From CANKHA01 sp963731585 (GTDB lineage Bacteria; Pseudomonadota; Alphaproteobacteria; Rhizobiales; Xanthobacteraceae), in assembly GCA_963731585.1 (NCBI GenBank), contig CAVSWC010000010.1, positions 124,001 through 188,000 of the forward strand: a stretch of DNA of 64,000 bases, written 5' to 3'. Each line of letters opens with the position of its first letter. The first letter of the stretch is position 1. Positions 37,255 through 46,998 of the stretch are shown one piece after another. The notes under the pieces were generated by a model, which did no database searches, had not been told where the DNA came from, and saw only the letters and a list, made by a program, of their open reading frames with translations. Made by a program: the position numbers and the translations under genes.

Positions 37255-38007
37255 ATGAACGAAACCGAGATGCGCGATAGCGCGCAGACGCCGGCGGTGT
37301 CGGTGGTCGTGCCGGTCCGCAACGAGCAGGGCAATATCGGCCCGCTGGTGGATGAAATCGCCCAGGCGTTGGCCGGCCGCTGGCGCTTCGAAATTATCTA
37401 TGTCAACGACGGCTCGAGCGACGGGACCGCCGAAGAGCTCGTGCAATTGATGGCAAGCCGCCCGTATCTGCGCCAAGTGCAGCACGCTACATCCTGCGGG
37501 CAATCCGCCGCGGTACGTACCGGCAGCAAGGCCGCGCTGGCGCCGATCGTGGTTACGCTGGACGGCGATGGCCAGAACGACCCGTCATTCATTCCGACGA
37601 TGGTGCAGCAGCTGATGGATGATCCGCGCATCGGGCTTGTGGCTGGGCAGAGGGTTGGGCGCAAGGACACCGGTTTTAAGAAGTTTCAATCGCGCATCGC
37701 CAACGGCGTGCGCAGCGTCATCTTGCGGGATGGCACGCGCGACACCGGCTGCGGGTTGAAGGCTGTGCGCCGCGACGTGCTGCTCAGCCTTCCCTATTTC
37801 GATGGGCTGCATCGTTTTCTGCCGGCGCTGGTGAAGCGCGAAGGCCACGAGATCGGCTATGTGGATGTGGTCGACCGGCCGCGCCGCATGGGCACATCGA
37901 ATTACGGCTTATGGGATCGGCTGTGGGTCGGCATTCTCGATCTCGCCGGCGTGTGGTGGCTGATCCGCCGCCGCAGGCGCGTCCCCCAAATCACGGAGAT
38001 ACGCTGA
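37255..38007 (+). CDS. Glycosyltransferase family 2 (polyprenyl-phosphate sugar synthase type)
   Basis: A soluble GT2 enzyme of 250 residues like dolichol-phosphate mannosyltransferase, ArnC and RgtE. It charges a polyprenyl phosphate with a sugar. Motifs are 'SVVVPVRNEQGNIGPLVDEI', 'YVNDGSSDGT', 'VTLDGDGQNDPSFIP' (metal/nucleotide site) and 'DTGCGLKAVRRD'. It would make the donor used by the GT39 enzyme of the same operon. It has only one possible C-terminal hydrophobic segment. The TGA overlaps the next ATG. Confidence 0.9.
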   Translation: MNETEMRDSAQTPAVSVVVPVRNEQGNIGPLVDEIAQALAGRWRFEIIYVNDGSSDGTAEELVQLMASRPYLRQVQHATSCGQSAAVRTGSKAALAPIVVTLDGDGQNDPSFIPTMVQQLMDDPRIGLVAGQRVGRKDTGFKKFQSRIANGVRSVILRDGTRDTGCGLKAVRRDVLLSLPYFDGLHRFLPALVKREGHEIGYVDVVDRPRRMGTSNYGLWDRLWVGILDLAGVWWLIRRRRRVPQITEIR

Positions 38008-38336
38008 TGCTCATAAGCATAGGTCAGGAGATCAGCGCCATCTTCTACGATGCCTTCGTTGCCAAGTTCGATTTCTGGCTGGTATTCGGCGTTATCGCGC
38101 AGCTCTTGTTCGCCGCGCGCTTCCTCGTGCAGTGGATCGCAAGCGAGAAGCAAGGCAAAAGCGTTATTCCGTTCGCGTTTTGGTTCTTCTCGATGGGTGG
38201 GGGGTTGATGACCTTGGCTTATGGTCTGGTAAAGCGTGAGCCGGTGATCATTCTCGGCCAAGGGCTCGCGACGCTCATTTACGTCCGCAACATCATGCTT
38301 ATCATCAAAGAACGCCGGCAGGCCCGGCCGCAATAG
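38007..38336 (+). CDS. Lipid A biosynthesis N-terminal domain (LAB_N) membrane protein
   Basis: A 109-residue protein with three hydrophobic spans, matching the stand-alone LAB_N domain: 'FWLVFGVIAQLLFAARFLVQ', 'WIASEKQGKSVIPFAFWFFS' and 'LGQGLATLIYVRNIMLI'. These proteins accompany GT39 and GT2 genes for lipid A or lipid-sugar modification. The gene overlaps GT2 by one base, which ends a four-gene operon. It is convergent with metC, two bases apart. Confidence 0.9.
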   Translation: MLISIGQEISAIFYDAFVAKFDFWLVFGVIAQLLFAARFLVQWIASEKQGKSVIPFAFWFFSMGGGLMTLAYGLVKREPVIILGQGLATLIYVRNIMLIIKERRQARPQ

Positions 38337-38337
38337 C

Positions 38338-39532
38338 TCAGCGCGCGGCCGCAAGCGCAGCGAAGCCGCGTTCGAGATCGGCGATCAGGTCGCCAGCGTC
38401 CTCCAGCCCGACATGCAAGCGCAAGGTCGGTCCGCCCGGGGTCCATTGCGTGGCAGTGCGATACGCCGCGCAGTCGAAGGGAATGACCAGGCTTTCGAAG
38501 CCGCCCCAGGAATAACCCAGGCCGAACAGCGTGAGCGCGTCGAGCAAGGCGCGCACAGCTTTGTCGGACACGGGCTTCAGCACGACCGTGAACAGACCGC
38601 AGGCGCCGGAGAAATCCCGCTGCCAAAGCGCATGGCCGGGATCGCTTTCCAGCGGCGGATAGAGCACGCGCGCCACTTCCGGCCGTTCTTGCATCCAGCG
38701 CGCGATCTTCAGTCCCGATTCCTGATGACGCGCGAGCCGCACGCTGAGCGTCCGCAAACCGCGCAGGGTGAGATAGATGTCGTCCGGCCCGACACAGAGC
38801 CCGAGCGTGCCCACTGTCTGATGCAGCCGCGGCCAGGCTGCGGCGCTGGCCGCGACCATCCCGATCATCACGTCGGCATGCCCGGCGATGTATTTGGTGC
38901 CGGCCTGGATCGAGAGATCGACGCCAAAATCCAATGCCCGGAAATACAGCGGCGTTGCCCAGGTATTGTCCATCGCCACCAGCGCACCCTTGGTGTGGGC
39001 CGCGGCCACGATCGCCGGCACATCTTGCATTTCGAAGGATAGCGAGCCGGGCGACTCGATGAAAACCAGCCGGGTATTGGGCTTGAACAGCGCGGCGATG
39101 CCAGCCCCGATCAGCGGATCGTAATAGCTCGTCTCGATGCCCAGCCGCTTGAGCACGGTGTCGCAGAGCGATGCGCGTCGGCTCATAGACGCTGTCGCTC
39201 ACGAGAATGTGGTCGCCTGCGCTTGCCGCCGATAGCAGCGCCAAGGAGATGGCAGCCAATCCTGACGGCGCCAGCGCGACGCCGACACAGGCCGGACCTT
39301 CGATCTCCGCCATCGCCTGTTGCAAAGCTTCTGAGGTGGGCGTGCCGCGCCGGCCGTAATGGTAGCGCCCGCGGTTCGACAGCATGTCGTCGGCGTTGCG
39401 ATAGAGCACAGTGGAGGCGTGATGCACTGGCGGATTGACGAAACCATGGTAGGCAAAGGGGTCACGCCCGCCGGTAACGAGCCGCGTATCCGCCTTCAAC
39501 GCAGGCTTTCCGCCGTCGGGTTTTTTGACCAT
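38338..39532 (-). CDS. metC: Cystathionine beta-lyase (PLP-dependent), frame broken once
   Basis: Cleaves cystathionine to homocysteine in methionine synthesis, 397 residues after repair. Motifs are 'VNPPVHHASTVLYRN', 'YHYGRRGTPTSEALQQAMAE', the PLP-ring Tyr region, 'LVAMDNTWATPLYF' and the PLP lysine in 'DLSIQAGTKYIAGHADVM'. 'SWGGFESLVIP' is near the C-terminus. The shift is at the minus-strand GCA 39172-39174, between 'SVYEPTR' and 'SLCDTVLKRLG'. metC beside the aap genes is a known arrangement in rhizobia. I choose ATG 39532 (MVKKPDGG); 83 bp separate it from the divergent aapQ. Confidence 0.9.
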
Positions 39533-39615
39533 GCGGCATATACCGCGTCCCTGGCCTTTGACGTCAACCCCTTGACCCTCATGCATGATCATCCTGTGAT
39601 GGGTTTAGAGGCCAG

Positions 39616-40813
39616 ATGACCGCGATCGAAGACGACAGGGCCGCGCGCCCACCCCGCATCGCGCTCTACCGGAATCCGCGGGCGCGCAGCATTTTCGTCC
39701 AGGCAATGGTTGTTGTGTTGCTGTTCTGGCTGGGCTGGGAATTGGTCGCCAATGCCCGAAGCAACCTTGCCGCCAAAGGGGTCATCAGCGGCTTCGGCTT
39801 CCTCGACGATAGCGCCGGCTTCGACGTCAGCCAGTCGCTCATTCCCTACAGCCCGGCGGATAGTTACCGCCGGCTCTATCTGGTCGGACTGCTCAATACG
39901 CTGCTGGTTGCCGTGCTGGGCATCATCTTTGCTACCATCCTCGGCTTCGTCATCGGCATCGCGCGGCTTTCCGGTAATTGGCTGATCGCCCGGCATTGCC
40001 GGCGGCTATGTCGAGCTGATCCGCAACCTGCCGCTGTTGTTTCAATTGTTGTTCTGGTATCTCGCGGTGCTCGGCACGCTGCCCGCCACGCGCGAAAGCC
40101 TTTCGCTTTTCGGCGCGATCTTCCTGAACAACCGCGGCGTCGTGCTGCCGCGACCGATCCTCGGCGACGGCGCCGGTTCGGTTGCGCTTGCTTTTCTGAT
40201 CGCTCTGTTTGCGGTTTGGGCGTTGCGGCGCTGGGCGAGAAGGCGGCAGGCGGCAACCGGGAAAACCCTGACGATCTTCTGGCCGGGACTGCTCCTGCTG
40301 ATAGGGCTGCCGTTCGTTGTCCTGGTGGCGACCGGCTTTCCTATCGGCTTCGAGTTGCCTGAGCTGCGGGGTTTCAATTTTGTCGGCGGCTGGCGCGTCA
40401 TTCCGGAATTCACGGCGCTTCTGATCGGGCTGGTGGTCTATACCGCGGCCTTCATCGCGGAGACCGTGCGCGGCGGCATTCTCGCGGTATCGCGCAGTCA
40501 GTCGGAAGCCGCTTATGCGCTCGGCATGCCGCGCCGGCGCACGATGCGGCTCGTCGTCATTCCGCAGGCGCTGCGGGTGATCATTCCGCCGCTCACCAGC
40601 CACTACCTCAACCTGACCAAGAATTCCTCTCTGGCTGTCGGTATCGGCTATCCCGACCTGTTCGCCGTCTTTGCCGGCACAGCGCTGAATCAGACCGGCG
40701 CCCAGGCCATCGAAATCATCGCCATCACCATGGCGACGTATCTTGCGCTGTCGCTGGCAACCAGTGCGCTGATGAATTTCTACAACGCGCGCCTGCGGCT
40801 GGTGGAGCGCTAA
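39616..40813 (+). CDS. aapQ: General L-amino acid ABC transporter permease AapQ, frame broken once
   Basis: A long permease (398 residues) of the Aap system, which takes up many L-amino acids in rhizobia. N-terminal 'LYRNPRARSIFVQAMVVVLL', 'GFGFLDDSAGFDVSQSLIPY' and the long periplasmic insert 'LSLFGAIFLNNRGVVLPRP' are AapQ hallmarks. The ATPase-contact loop is 'GGILAVSRSQSEAAYALGMP'. The frame breaks at GCA 39993-39995, between 'NWLIAR' and 'IAGGYVELIRNLPLLFQLL'. The binding-protein gene aapJ, normally directly upstream, is absent; metC lies there instead. Confidence 0.9.
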
Positions 40814-40815
40814 CC

Positions 40816-41944
40816 GTGAGCGATATCGCCACTACCGCCTTTGTCCGTCCCAGGCTGCTGCAACCGCTTGCCGCCGCCGGACCGGTTGCGCAAACGCTGG
40901 CGCATCATGCGGAGCTGGAAGGATTTCATCCTCACGGCTCTCTCCCTCTACCTGATCTGGATCCTGGGTTGGCCGGCGGTCAAATTCCTGCTCCTCGACG
41001 CGGTATGGACCGGATCGAGCCGCAGCGATTGCCTGGCGGAAACCGTGGGACACACCGTCGGCGCCTGCTGGCCTTTCATCACCGCGAAATTCTCGCAATT
41101 CGTCTACGGCTTCTATCCCGAGAGCGAGCGCTGGCGCGCCGACCTGACGTTTGTCCTGGGCGCGGCGGTGTTGCTGCCGCTGCTGATCCCACCCGCGCCC
41201 TACAAAGTCGCCAATGCGGTGCTGTTCTTCGGCGTCTTTCCCGTCGTCGGCTATTTCCTCCTGGTCGGCGGCGCTTTCGGTCTGCCTTATGTCGAGACGC
41301 GGTCCTGGGGCGGATTGCTGGTGACACTGGTGGTCGCTGTCACCGGCATCGCCGTCTCGCTGCCGCTTGGAATCCTGCTGGCGCTGGCACGGCGCTCGGA
41401 GCTGCCCGTCCTGCGCATCGGGGCCGTGATTTTCATCGAGTTCTGGCGTGGCGTGCCGCTGGTCGCGGTGCTGTTCTTCGCCACCTTCATTCTGCCGCTA
41501 TTCCTGCCGCCGGCCTGGGAAATCGACGGGATGCTGCGGGTGCTGATCGGCGTATCGGTCTTCGCCGCGGCCTATATGGCGGAGGTGATCCGCGGCGGCT
41601 TGCAGGCGGTGCCGCGGGCGCAATACGAAGGCGCCATGGCGCTCGGGCTCGGCTATTGGCGCCGCATGGGATTGGTGGTGCTGCCGCAGACGCTGCGCGT
41701 GTCGATTCCGGGCATCGTCAATATCTTCATCGGCCTCTTCAAGGACACCACGCTGGTGCTGACGGTGGCGATCTTCGATCTGCTTGGGCAATTGCGCGCC
41801 GCCTTCGCCGATCCGAACTGGTCCTCGCCCTCCACGCTGTTCACCGGCTTCGCTTTTGCCGGCATGATCTATTTCCTGTTCTGTTTCGGCATGTCGCGCT
41901 ATTCGCTGTTTCTCGAACGGCGCCTGCGCTTGGATCGTGAGTGA
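40816..41944 (+). CDS. aapM: General L-amino acid ABC transporter permease AapM, frame broken once
   Basis: Partner permease of AapQ, 375 residues after repair. It has an N-terminal span in 'FILTALSLYLIWILGWPAVK', 'YGFYPESERWRADLTFVLG', the contact loop 'GGLQAVPRAQYEGAMALGLG' and 'FKDTTLVLTVAIFDLLGQLR'. The shift is at GCA 40890-40892, between the leader 'TAFVRPRLLQPLAAAG' and 'KRWRIMRSWKDF'. It starts two bases after the aapQ stop, and its TGA overlaps the aapP ATG. Confidence 0.9.
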
Positions 41945-42723
41945 TGGCGATCCAGTCCAGCAGCCGGGGCGGCCTCAGTTCCACGCGGGATGCCACCGCG
42001 GTGAAGATGATCGGTGTGCATAAATGGTACGGCGACTTTCACGCGCTTAAGGATGTCAATCTCGAGGTCAGCCGTGGAGAGCGCATCGTCATCTGCGGAC
42101 CGTCGGGTTCGGGCAAATCGACCCTGATCCGCTGCATCAATCGGCTCGAAGAGCATCAGCGCGGCCGCATCTTTGTCGACGCCGTGGAAGTCACCGCCGA
42201 CACGAAGAACATCGATGAGGTCCGGCGCGAGGTCGGCATGGTGTTCCAGCAGTTCAATCTGTTTCCGCACCTGACCGTGCTGGAGAATTGCACGCTGGCG
42301 CCGATCTGGGTGCGCCACATGCCGAAGAAGGCGGCGGACGACCTCGCCATGCGCTTCCTGGAGCGGGTGAAGATCCCGGAGCAGGCGAACAAATATCCCG
42401 GCCAGCTTTCCGGCGGCCAGCAGCAGCGCGTCGCCATCGCGCGCGCTCTGTGCATGAACCCCAAGATCATGCTGTTCGACGAGCCGACCTCCGCACTCGA
42501 TCCGGAAATGGTCAAGGAAGTGCTCGACACCATGGTGGAACTGGCGCGCGACGGCATGACCATGATCGTGGTCAGCCATGAAATGGGCTTCGCCCGCGAA
42601 GTGGCAAGCCGCATGGTGTTTATGGACGAGGGGCAGATCGTCGAGGTCAACGAACCGGCGGCGTTTTTCGCGCATCCGCAACACGAGCGCACGAAGTTGT
42701 TCCTGCGGCAAATCTTGCGGTGA
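41944..42723 (+). CDS. aapP: General L-amino acid ABC transporter ATP-binding protein AapP
   Basis: ATPase of 259 residues with an intact frame. Walker A is 'CGPSGSGKSTLIRCINRLEE', the signature is 'LSGGQQQRVAIARALCMN' and Walker B is 'IMLFDEPTSALDPEMVKEV'. 'DFHALKDVNLEV' and 'RILEEHQRG'-like regions fit AapP/GlnQ. It is the last gene of aapQMP and overlaps aapM by one base (TGATG). It resembles gltL in this window but is clearly distinct. Confidence 0.93.
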   Translation: MAIQSSSRGGLSSTRDATAVKMIGVHKWYGDFHALKDVNLEVSRGERIVICGPSGSGKSTLIRCINRLEEHQRGRIFVDAVEVTADTKNIDEVRREVGMVFQQFNLFPHLTVLENCTLAPIWVRHMPKKAADDLAMRFLERVKIPEQANKYPGQLSGGQQQRVAIARALCMNPKIMLFDEPTSALDPEMVKEVLDTMVELARDGMTMIVVSHEMGFAREVASRMVFMDEGQIVEVNEPAAFFAHPQHERTKLFLRQILR

Positions 42724-42794
42724 GCTTGTCATTTCGCGGTCACGGCGCGTCCGGCTATACTTGTTGAAACTTGCAACCGACCAGGAGGATGCGC

Positions 42795-43157
42795 ATGGCA
42801 AATCCCTTCGTTCACATCGAACTGATGTCGACCGACGTCGGCAAGGCTAAAGACTTTTACGGCAAGCTGTTCGACTGGAAGCTGGAAGACATGCCGATGC
42901 CCGACATGACCTACACCACGATTCAGGTGGGCGAGGGGACCGGCGGCGGAATGCTGAAAAATCCGATGCCCAACGCACCCTCCAGTTGGATCCCCTATGT
43001 GGATGTCAGCGATCTGGCTGCGTCGACGGCCAAGGCGAAATCGCTTGGCGCCACGGTGCTGAAGGAAAACGTCGATGTGATGGACCACGGCGCCTTCAGC
43101 ATCATCACGGATCCCACTGGCGCCATGCTTGGCCTATGGCAGCAGAAGAAGGCATAG
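42795..43157 (+). CDS. VOC family protein (glyoxalase/bleomycin-resistance fold)
   Basis: A 120-residue single-module VOC protein: 'PFVHIELMSTDVGKAKDFYG', 'DMTYTTIQVGEGTGGGML', 'IPYVDVSDLAASTAKAKSLG' and 'GAFSIITDPTGAMLGLWQ'. AGGAGG lies nine bases before the ATG. VOC members bind metals and act as lyases, dioxygenases or resistance proteins; no substrate can be assigned. It is probably cytoplasmic. Confidence 0.85.
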   Translation: MANPFVHIELMSTDVGKAKDFYGKLFDWKLEDMPMPDMTYTTIQVGEGTGGGMLKNPMPNAPSSWIPYVDVSDLAASTAKAKSLGATVLKENVDVMDHGAFSIITDPTGAMLGLWQQKKA

Positions 43158-43281
43158 GCGTCGAGGGCGCTCGTTCGCCAGCTTTCATCTGGCGTGGCTG
43201 GATGATAGCCTTAGCCTTTCCGCGGTGGGGTATGCCGCGCAATCAAAGGGCCTAATCGGCACGACAAATAGAGGAAACGTC

Positions 43282-43743
43282 ATGGCGATCAATATCGTAG
43301 ACACGCTGAAGCTGGCGCGCGAGACGAAGAAGCGCACCAAGATCATGGACACCCGGAAGATGCATGCCTGGGTGCACTACTATCCCAACCCCGGCGACCA
43401 TGACGAACTGCATTGCCACCCTGGCGACCAGACATTCCTGTGTCTCGACGGGGAATGCACCATGAGCTTTCCTGACGGCGGCAAGGCAGTGATGAAGCCG
43501 GGCATGGTGGCCCTGATCGAGGGCGGCTCGTTTTACCGGCTGCAAAATACCGGCACGGGGCCGATGGTCTTGATGGGAACGCGCACCGGCCCGAATTCTG
43601 AGAACAAGCACATCGATTACGTGACCCGCAAGGACATGAAGGGCGTGCGATGGTCATGTCCGCTCGCGCCGGAATCAACGCGGGTCACCAGCAGCCCTGA
43701 TCGAAGCGCCGGTCATCGCCGTCAGGCCGTGACCGACGATTGA
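43282..43743 (+). CDS. Cupin-domain protein
   Basis: A small beta-barrel protein of about 153 residues. Cupin motif 1 is 'HDELHCHPGDQTFLCLDGEC' with two His and one Glu-type ligand; motif 2 is 'PGMVALIEGGSFYRLQNTG'. The last 35 residues after 'RKDMKGV' are rich in Arg, Ser and Pro and look unlike a normal cupin end, so a frame error near 43640 is possible. GAGGAAA precedes the ATG. No enzyme activity can be assigned. Confidence 0.75.
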   Translation: MAINIVDTLKLARETKKRTKIMDTRKMHAWVHYYPNPGDHDELHCHPGDQTFLCLDGECTMSFPDGGKAVMKPGMVALIEGGSFYRLQNTGTGPMVLMGTRTGPNSENKHIDYVTRKDMKGVRWSCPLAPESTRVTSSPDRSAGHRRQAVTDD

Positions 43744-43746
43744 GGG

Positions 43747-44844
43747 CTACTCCTTCGGCCGCAGTCCCTGCTTGGTGTGCATGGCGCGGATAAAGGTTTC
43801 CGCTTCCGGAGTCAGCCGTTCGGCCGCAGTTTTCACCAGGCCCTCGATGTCGGCATGCGTCATCGGGCCGATATCTTCGCTGATGCGCTTGCCCTTTTCG
43901 ATGAATTCCGGATCGGCCACCATCTTGTCGAAGGCCTCGCGGTAAGTGGCGACGATCGCCGCCGGCGTCTCGGGCGGCAGCGCGATCCAGGGATCCATCA
44001 GGCAGACCGCCTCCCAATAACTGAAGGCGTCGCGCGCGCCTTTATCCGTCAGCTTGGCTGCGATCAGCTCTGCCATTACCGGCGTGTCCGCAAAATCGGT
44101 GCGGCGGCGAAGCTTGCCGTCGACCACAATGCCCGACTGCGACAGCAGCTTGTACTTGCCTGTGTCGGTCAGGCGCTTGATCAGGAAGGAATTGGAAGTC
44201 GAAACGATGTCCACTTCGCCGCGTTCGAGCGCGATGGTGGTTTCCGATGCGCCGCGGTAGCCGACGACCCATTTTGCGTTCCAGTCAAGGAATTCCATTC
44301 CCCAAGAGCTCATCTGCTCGCCGGAGCGCGTGCCGTCCACCGCGCCGATGGGAACCGGCGCGGCGGTTTTATCCATCAGCCGCTGTTCGCCGGTTTTGCT
44401 GATGACCTGGAAGGTACCGCCGCGCGAAATACCACCGACGAAATTGAATTTGGTCGGGTCATATTGCGCAGTGGAAACGCGGTAGTTCCTCGGATCGAGC
44501 TGCGTGCTTGAACCGGTGGTCAATGTCAGCCCGTCTGGCTTGACTTGGCGCACGAAGAAATTCAGCGCCACGCGCCCATCGGCGCCCGGCATATTCCTGA
44601 TCACCACCGGCGGATTGCCTGGCAAGTATTTCGTCAGGAATTGCGAGATCAACCGGCCAGTCGCATCGACGCCGCCACCGGCGGTATAGCCGATGATCAT
44701 GGTGACGGCCTTCGGATCGGACGCGCCCGGCTCCGGATCGCCGGCGGCCCGCGCGATCTGATGTGTCGCGATGGATGCGGTGAATACCGCGGCGAAGGCC
44801 GCAGAACGCCAAGCAACAATGGGCGATGATACTGGCCGCATCAT
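43747..44844 (-). CDS. Tripartite tricarboxylate transporter receptor (Bug family)
   Basis: A periplasmic solute-binding protein of 365 residues with a signal peptide ('AWRSAAFAAVFTASIATHQI'). Bug features are 'MIIGYTAGGGVDATGRLISQ', 'PGNPPVVIRNMPGADGRVAL', 'GLTLTTGSSTQLDPRNYR' and 'LPPETPAAIVATYREAFDKM'. No TctA or TctB membrane gene is beside it, so it is an orphan receptor, as is common in this order. Ligands are usually carboxylates. Two tandem ATGs (44844, 44841) follow a GGGGAGGAAA ribosome site. Confidence 0.88.
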   Translation of the reverse strand: MMRPVSSPIVAWRSAAFAAVFTASIATHQIARAAGDPEPGASDPKAVTMIIGYTAGGGVDATGRLISQFLTKYLPGNPPVVIRNMPGADGRVALNFFVRQVKPDGLTLTTGSSTQLDPRNYRVSTAQYDPTKFNFVGGISRGGTFQVISKTGEQRLMDKTAAPVPIGAVDGTRSGEQMSSWGMEFLDWNAKWVVGYRGASETTIALERGEVDIVSTSNSFLIKRLTDTGKYKLLSQSGIVVDGKLRRRTDFADTPVMAELIAAKLTDKGARDAFSYWEAVCLMDPWIALPPETPAAIVATYREAFDKMVADPEFIEKGKRISEDIGPMTHADIEGLVKTAAERLTPEAETFIRAMHTKQGLRPKE

Positions 44845-44954
44845 TTTCCTCCCCTGACGCTGTTCTTTTTGTGTGGGGAGTATGGGCCGCCTCGACTGGT
44901 GCCGCAACAAGCCCGGCATGTCATAGTGGCCGCAAGTCGCGCCGCTCTTGTTTC

Positions 44955-45818
44955 CTATCCTTTCGCCACCGGCAGGTCCGGCCGCGATCCCCATTCCGCC
45001 CAGGAACCGTCGTAAAGCGCCTGCGGCTTTTTTCCCAGCGCGTCGAGCGCAAGCCATAACGTCGCCGCGGTAACGCCGGAGCCGCAGGTGGTGATGATCG
45101 GCTTGTCGAGATCGACGCCGGCATCGACGAAGATTTTCTTCAGCCGCTCAGGCGGCAGCAGGCGGCCATCTTCGATGACGCTCGCAGCGGGTACATTCAA
45201 CGCGCCGGGCATGTGCCCGGAGGAAAGCCCCGGCCGCGGCTCCGGTGCCTGGCCCCGGAAGCGATCGGCAGAACGCGCATCCACCACCTGAGCAGCGTCG
45301 TTGCTGAGCGCCATCTGCACGTCGGAAAGCATGGCTACCTGGTCAGTCTGCATCTCTGCATCGAAATTCTTCGCGGCGGGCTTCACGTCACCGGCTTCCA
45401 GCGGACGGTTCTCGGCTTTCCATTTCGGCAGGCCGCCGTCCAGGATGAAAACATTCTTCGCGCCGAACAGACGGAAGGTCCACCAGACCCGCGGTGCCGA
45501 CATCAGCCCCGCGCCGTCATAGACCACGACGGTGTCGTCCCTGCTGATGCCGAGTTTGCCGGCGGCTTCGCCGAATTGGTCGGGCCCCGGCAGCATGTGC
45601 GGCAGATCGGTGGAGGTGTAGGAAACCTCCTCGATATCGAAGAACACCGCGCCTGGAATATGCCCGGCGATGTATTCCTTGTGCGGATCGCGCTGGGCGG
45701 CCGGTAAATAATACGAGCCATCCACAATGGCGACAGCCGGCTGACCGAGGCGTTTGGCAAGCCAGTCGGTGGTCACCAGGTGCGGGTTTGCGGGGGCGCG
45801 ATCAGGCGTTGAGTTCAT
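44955..45818 (-). CDS. sseA: 3-mercaptopyruvate/thiosulfate sulfurtransferase
   Basis: Two rhodanese domains in 287 residues. The catalytic loop of the second domain is 'ITTCGSGVTAATL'; CGSGVTA is the form seen in mercaptopyruvate sulfurtransferases. The first domain carries 'HIPGAVFFDIEEVSYTSTDL' and the second 'SGHMPGALNVPAASVIEDGR'. The frame is intact. It lies downstream of cysK on the same strand (55 bp apart), which suggests a sulfur amino-acid operon. Confidence 0.92.
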   Translation of the reverse strand: MNSTPDRAPANPHLVTTDWLAKRLGQPAVAIVDGSYYLPAAQRDPHKEYIAGHIPGAVFFDIEEVSYTSTDLPHMLPGPDQFGEAAGKLGISRDDTVVVYDGAGLMSAPRVWWTFRLFGAKNVFILDGGLPKWKAENRPLEAGDVKPAAKNFDAEMQTDQVAMLSDVQMALSNDAAQVVDARSADRFRGQAPEPRPGLSSGHMPGALNVPAASVIEDGRLLPPERLKKIFVDAGVDLDKPIITTCGSGVTAATLWLALDALGKKPQALYDGSWAEWGSRPDLPVAKG

Positions 45819-45873
45819 GAGCGATCCTTTCGCTGGATCAGGGGCAACGCGCAGCCTGCCGCAAGGGTCCGCG

Positions 45874-46906
45874 CTACATGTAAGGAACAGGGATGCTCGA
45901 TTTGCGCTCCAACCATGCCGGCACCGGCAGACCTTTTTCGCGCAGGAATTCGGGATTGAAGAGTTTCGATTGATAGCGCGTGCCGTAGTCCGCCAGCACT
46001 GTCACGATGGTGTGGCCAGGGCCAAGCTCCTTTGCGAGCCGCACCGCGCCGGCCACGTTGATGCCGGAAGAGCCGCCAAGGCAGAGCCCTTCGTGCTCCA
46101 AGAGGTCGAAAATTGCCGTCACCGCTTCCGCGTCCGCAATCCGGTAAGGCGACGTCTATCGGCGCGCCCTGCAGATTCTGGGTAATGCGGCCCTGGCCGA
46201 TGCCTTCGGTGATGGAGGTGCCTTCGGATTTCAATTCGCCGCTGGTGTAATAGCTGTAGAGCGCGGCGCCGAACGGATCGGCCAGGCCGATCCGGACTTT
46301 TGGATTGCGCGCTTTCAGCGCAATACCGACGCCTGCCAGCGTGCCGCCGGTGCCGACCGCGCAGATGAAGCCGTCCACCTTGCCGCCGGTCTGTTCCCAA
46401 ATTTCCCGGCCGGTGGTTTCCACGTGACCCTGCCGGTTGGCGACGTTGTCGAACTGATTGGCCCAGATCGCGCCATTCTTCTCCGAGCGCGCAAGCTGTT
46501 CTGCCAGGCGGCCCGACAGCTTCACGTAATTGTTGGGGTTGGAATAAGGAACGGCCGGAACCTCAACCAGCTCCGCGCCGCAGAGCCGGAGCATGTCCTT
46601 CTTTTCCGGGCTCTGGGTATCCGGGATGACGATGACGCTGCGGAAGCCGAGTGCATTGCCGACCAGCGCCAGCCCGATGCCGGTATTCCCGGCAGTGCCT
46701 TCGACGATGACCCCGCCGGGCTTCAAGGCGCCGCGCTTGACCGCGTCCTGGATGATGAAGAGGGCGGCCCGGTCCTTCACTGACTGGCCGGGATTCATGA
46801 ACTCGGCCTTTCCCAGGATGGTGCAACCGGTCGCAGCCGAGGCGCGCTGCAGCTTGATCAGCGGCGTATTGCCGATCGCTTCAACGATGCCGGTGCTGAT
46901 TCCCAT
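45874..46906 (-). CDS. cysK: Cysteine synthase A, frame broken once
   Basis: O-acetylserine sulfhydrylase of 343 residues after repair. The PLP lysine is in 'NPGQSVKDRAALFIIQDA'; the phosphate and substrate loops are 'VEGTAGNTGIGLALVGN' and 'ICAVGTGGTLAGVGIALK'; the C-terminal part has 'LCLGGSSGINVAGAVRLAKE'. The frame shifts at about 46141-46150, between 'QGAPIDVA' and 'YRIADAEAVTAIFDLLEHEG'. The length is slightly above the usual 310-330 because of a C-terminal extension ('KGLPVPAWLERKSSIPVPYM'). Confidence 0.9.
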
Positions 46907-46998
46907 GGGAAAGGTCCGGTTAAGGCGCGGCGACCCCTAGAGAGGCGCCCGCCATGGCGGCGATGACCGCAGCGTAATACTGAAAAGCCAAAATACGA

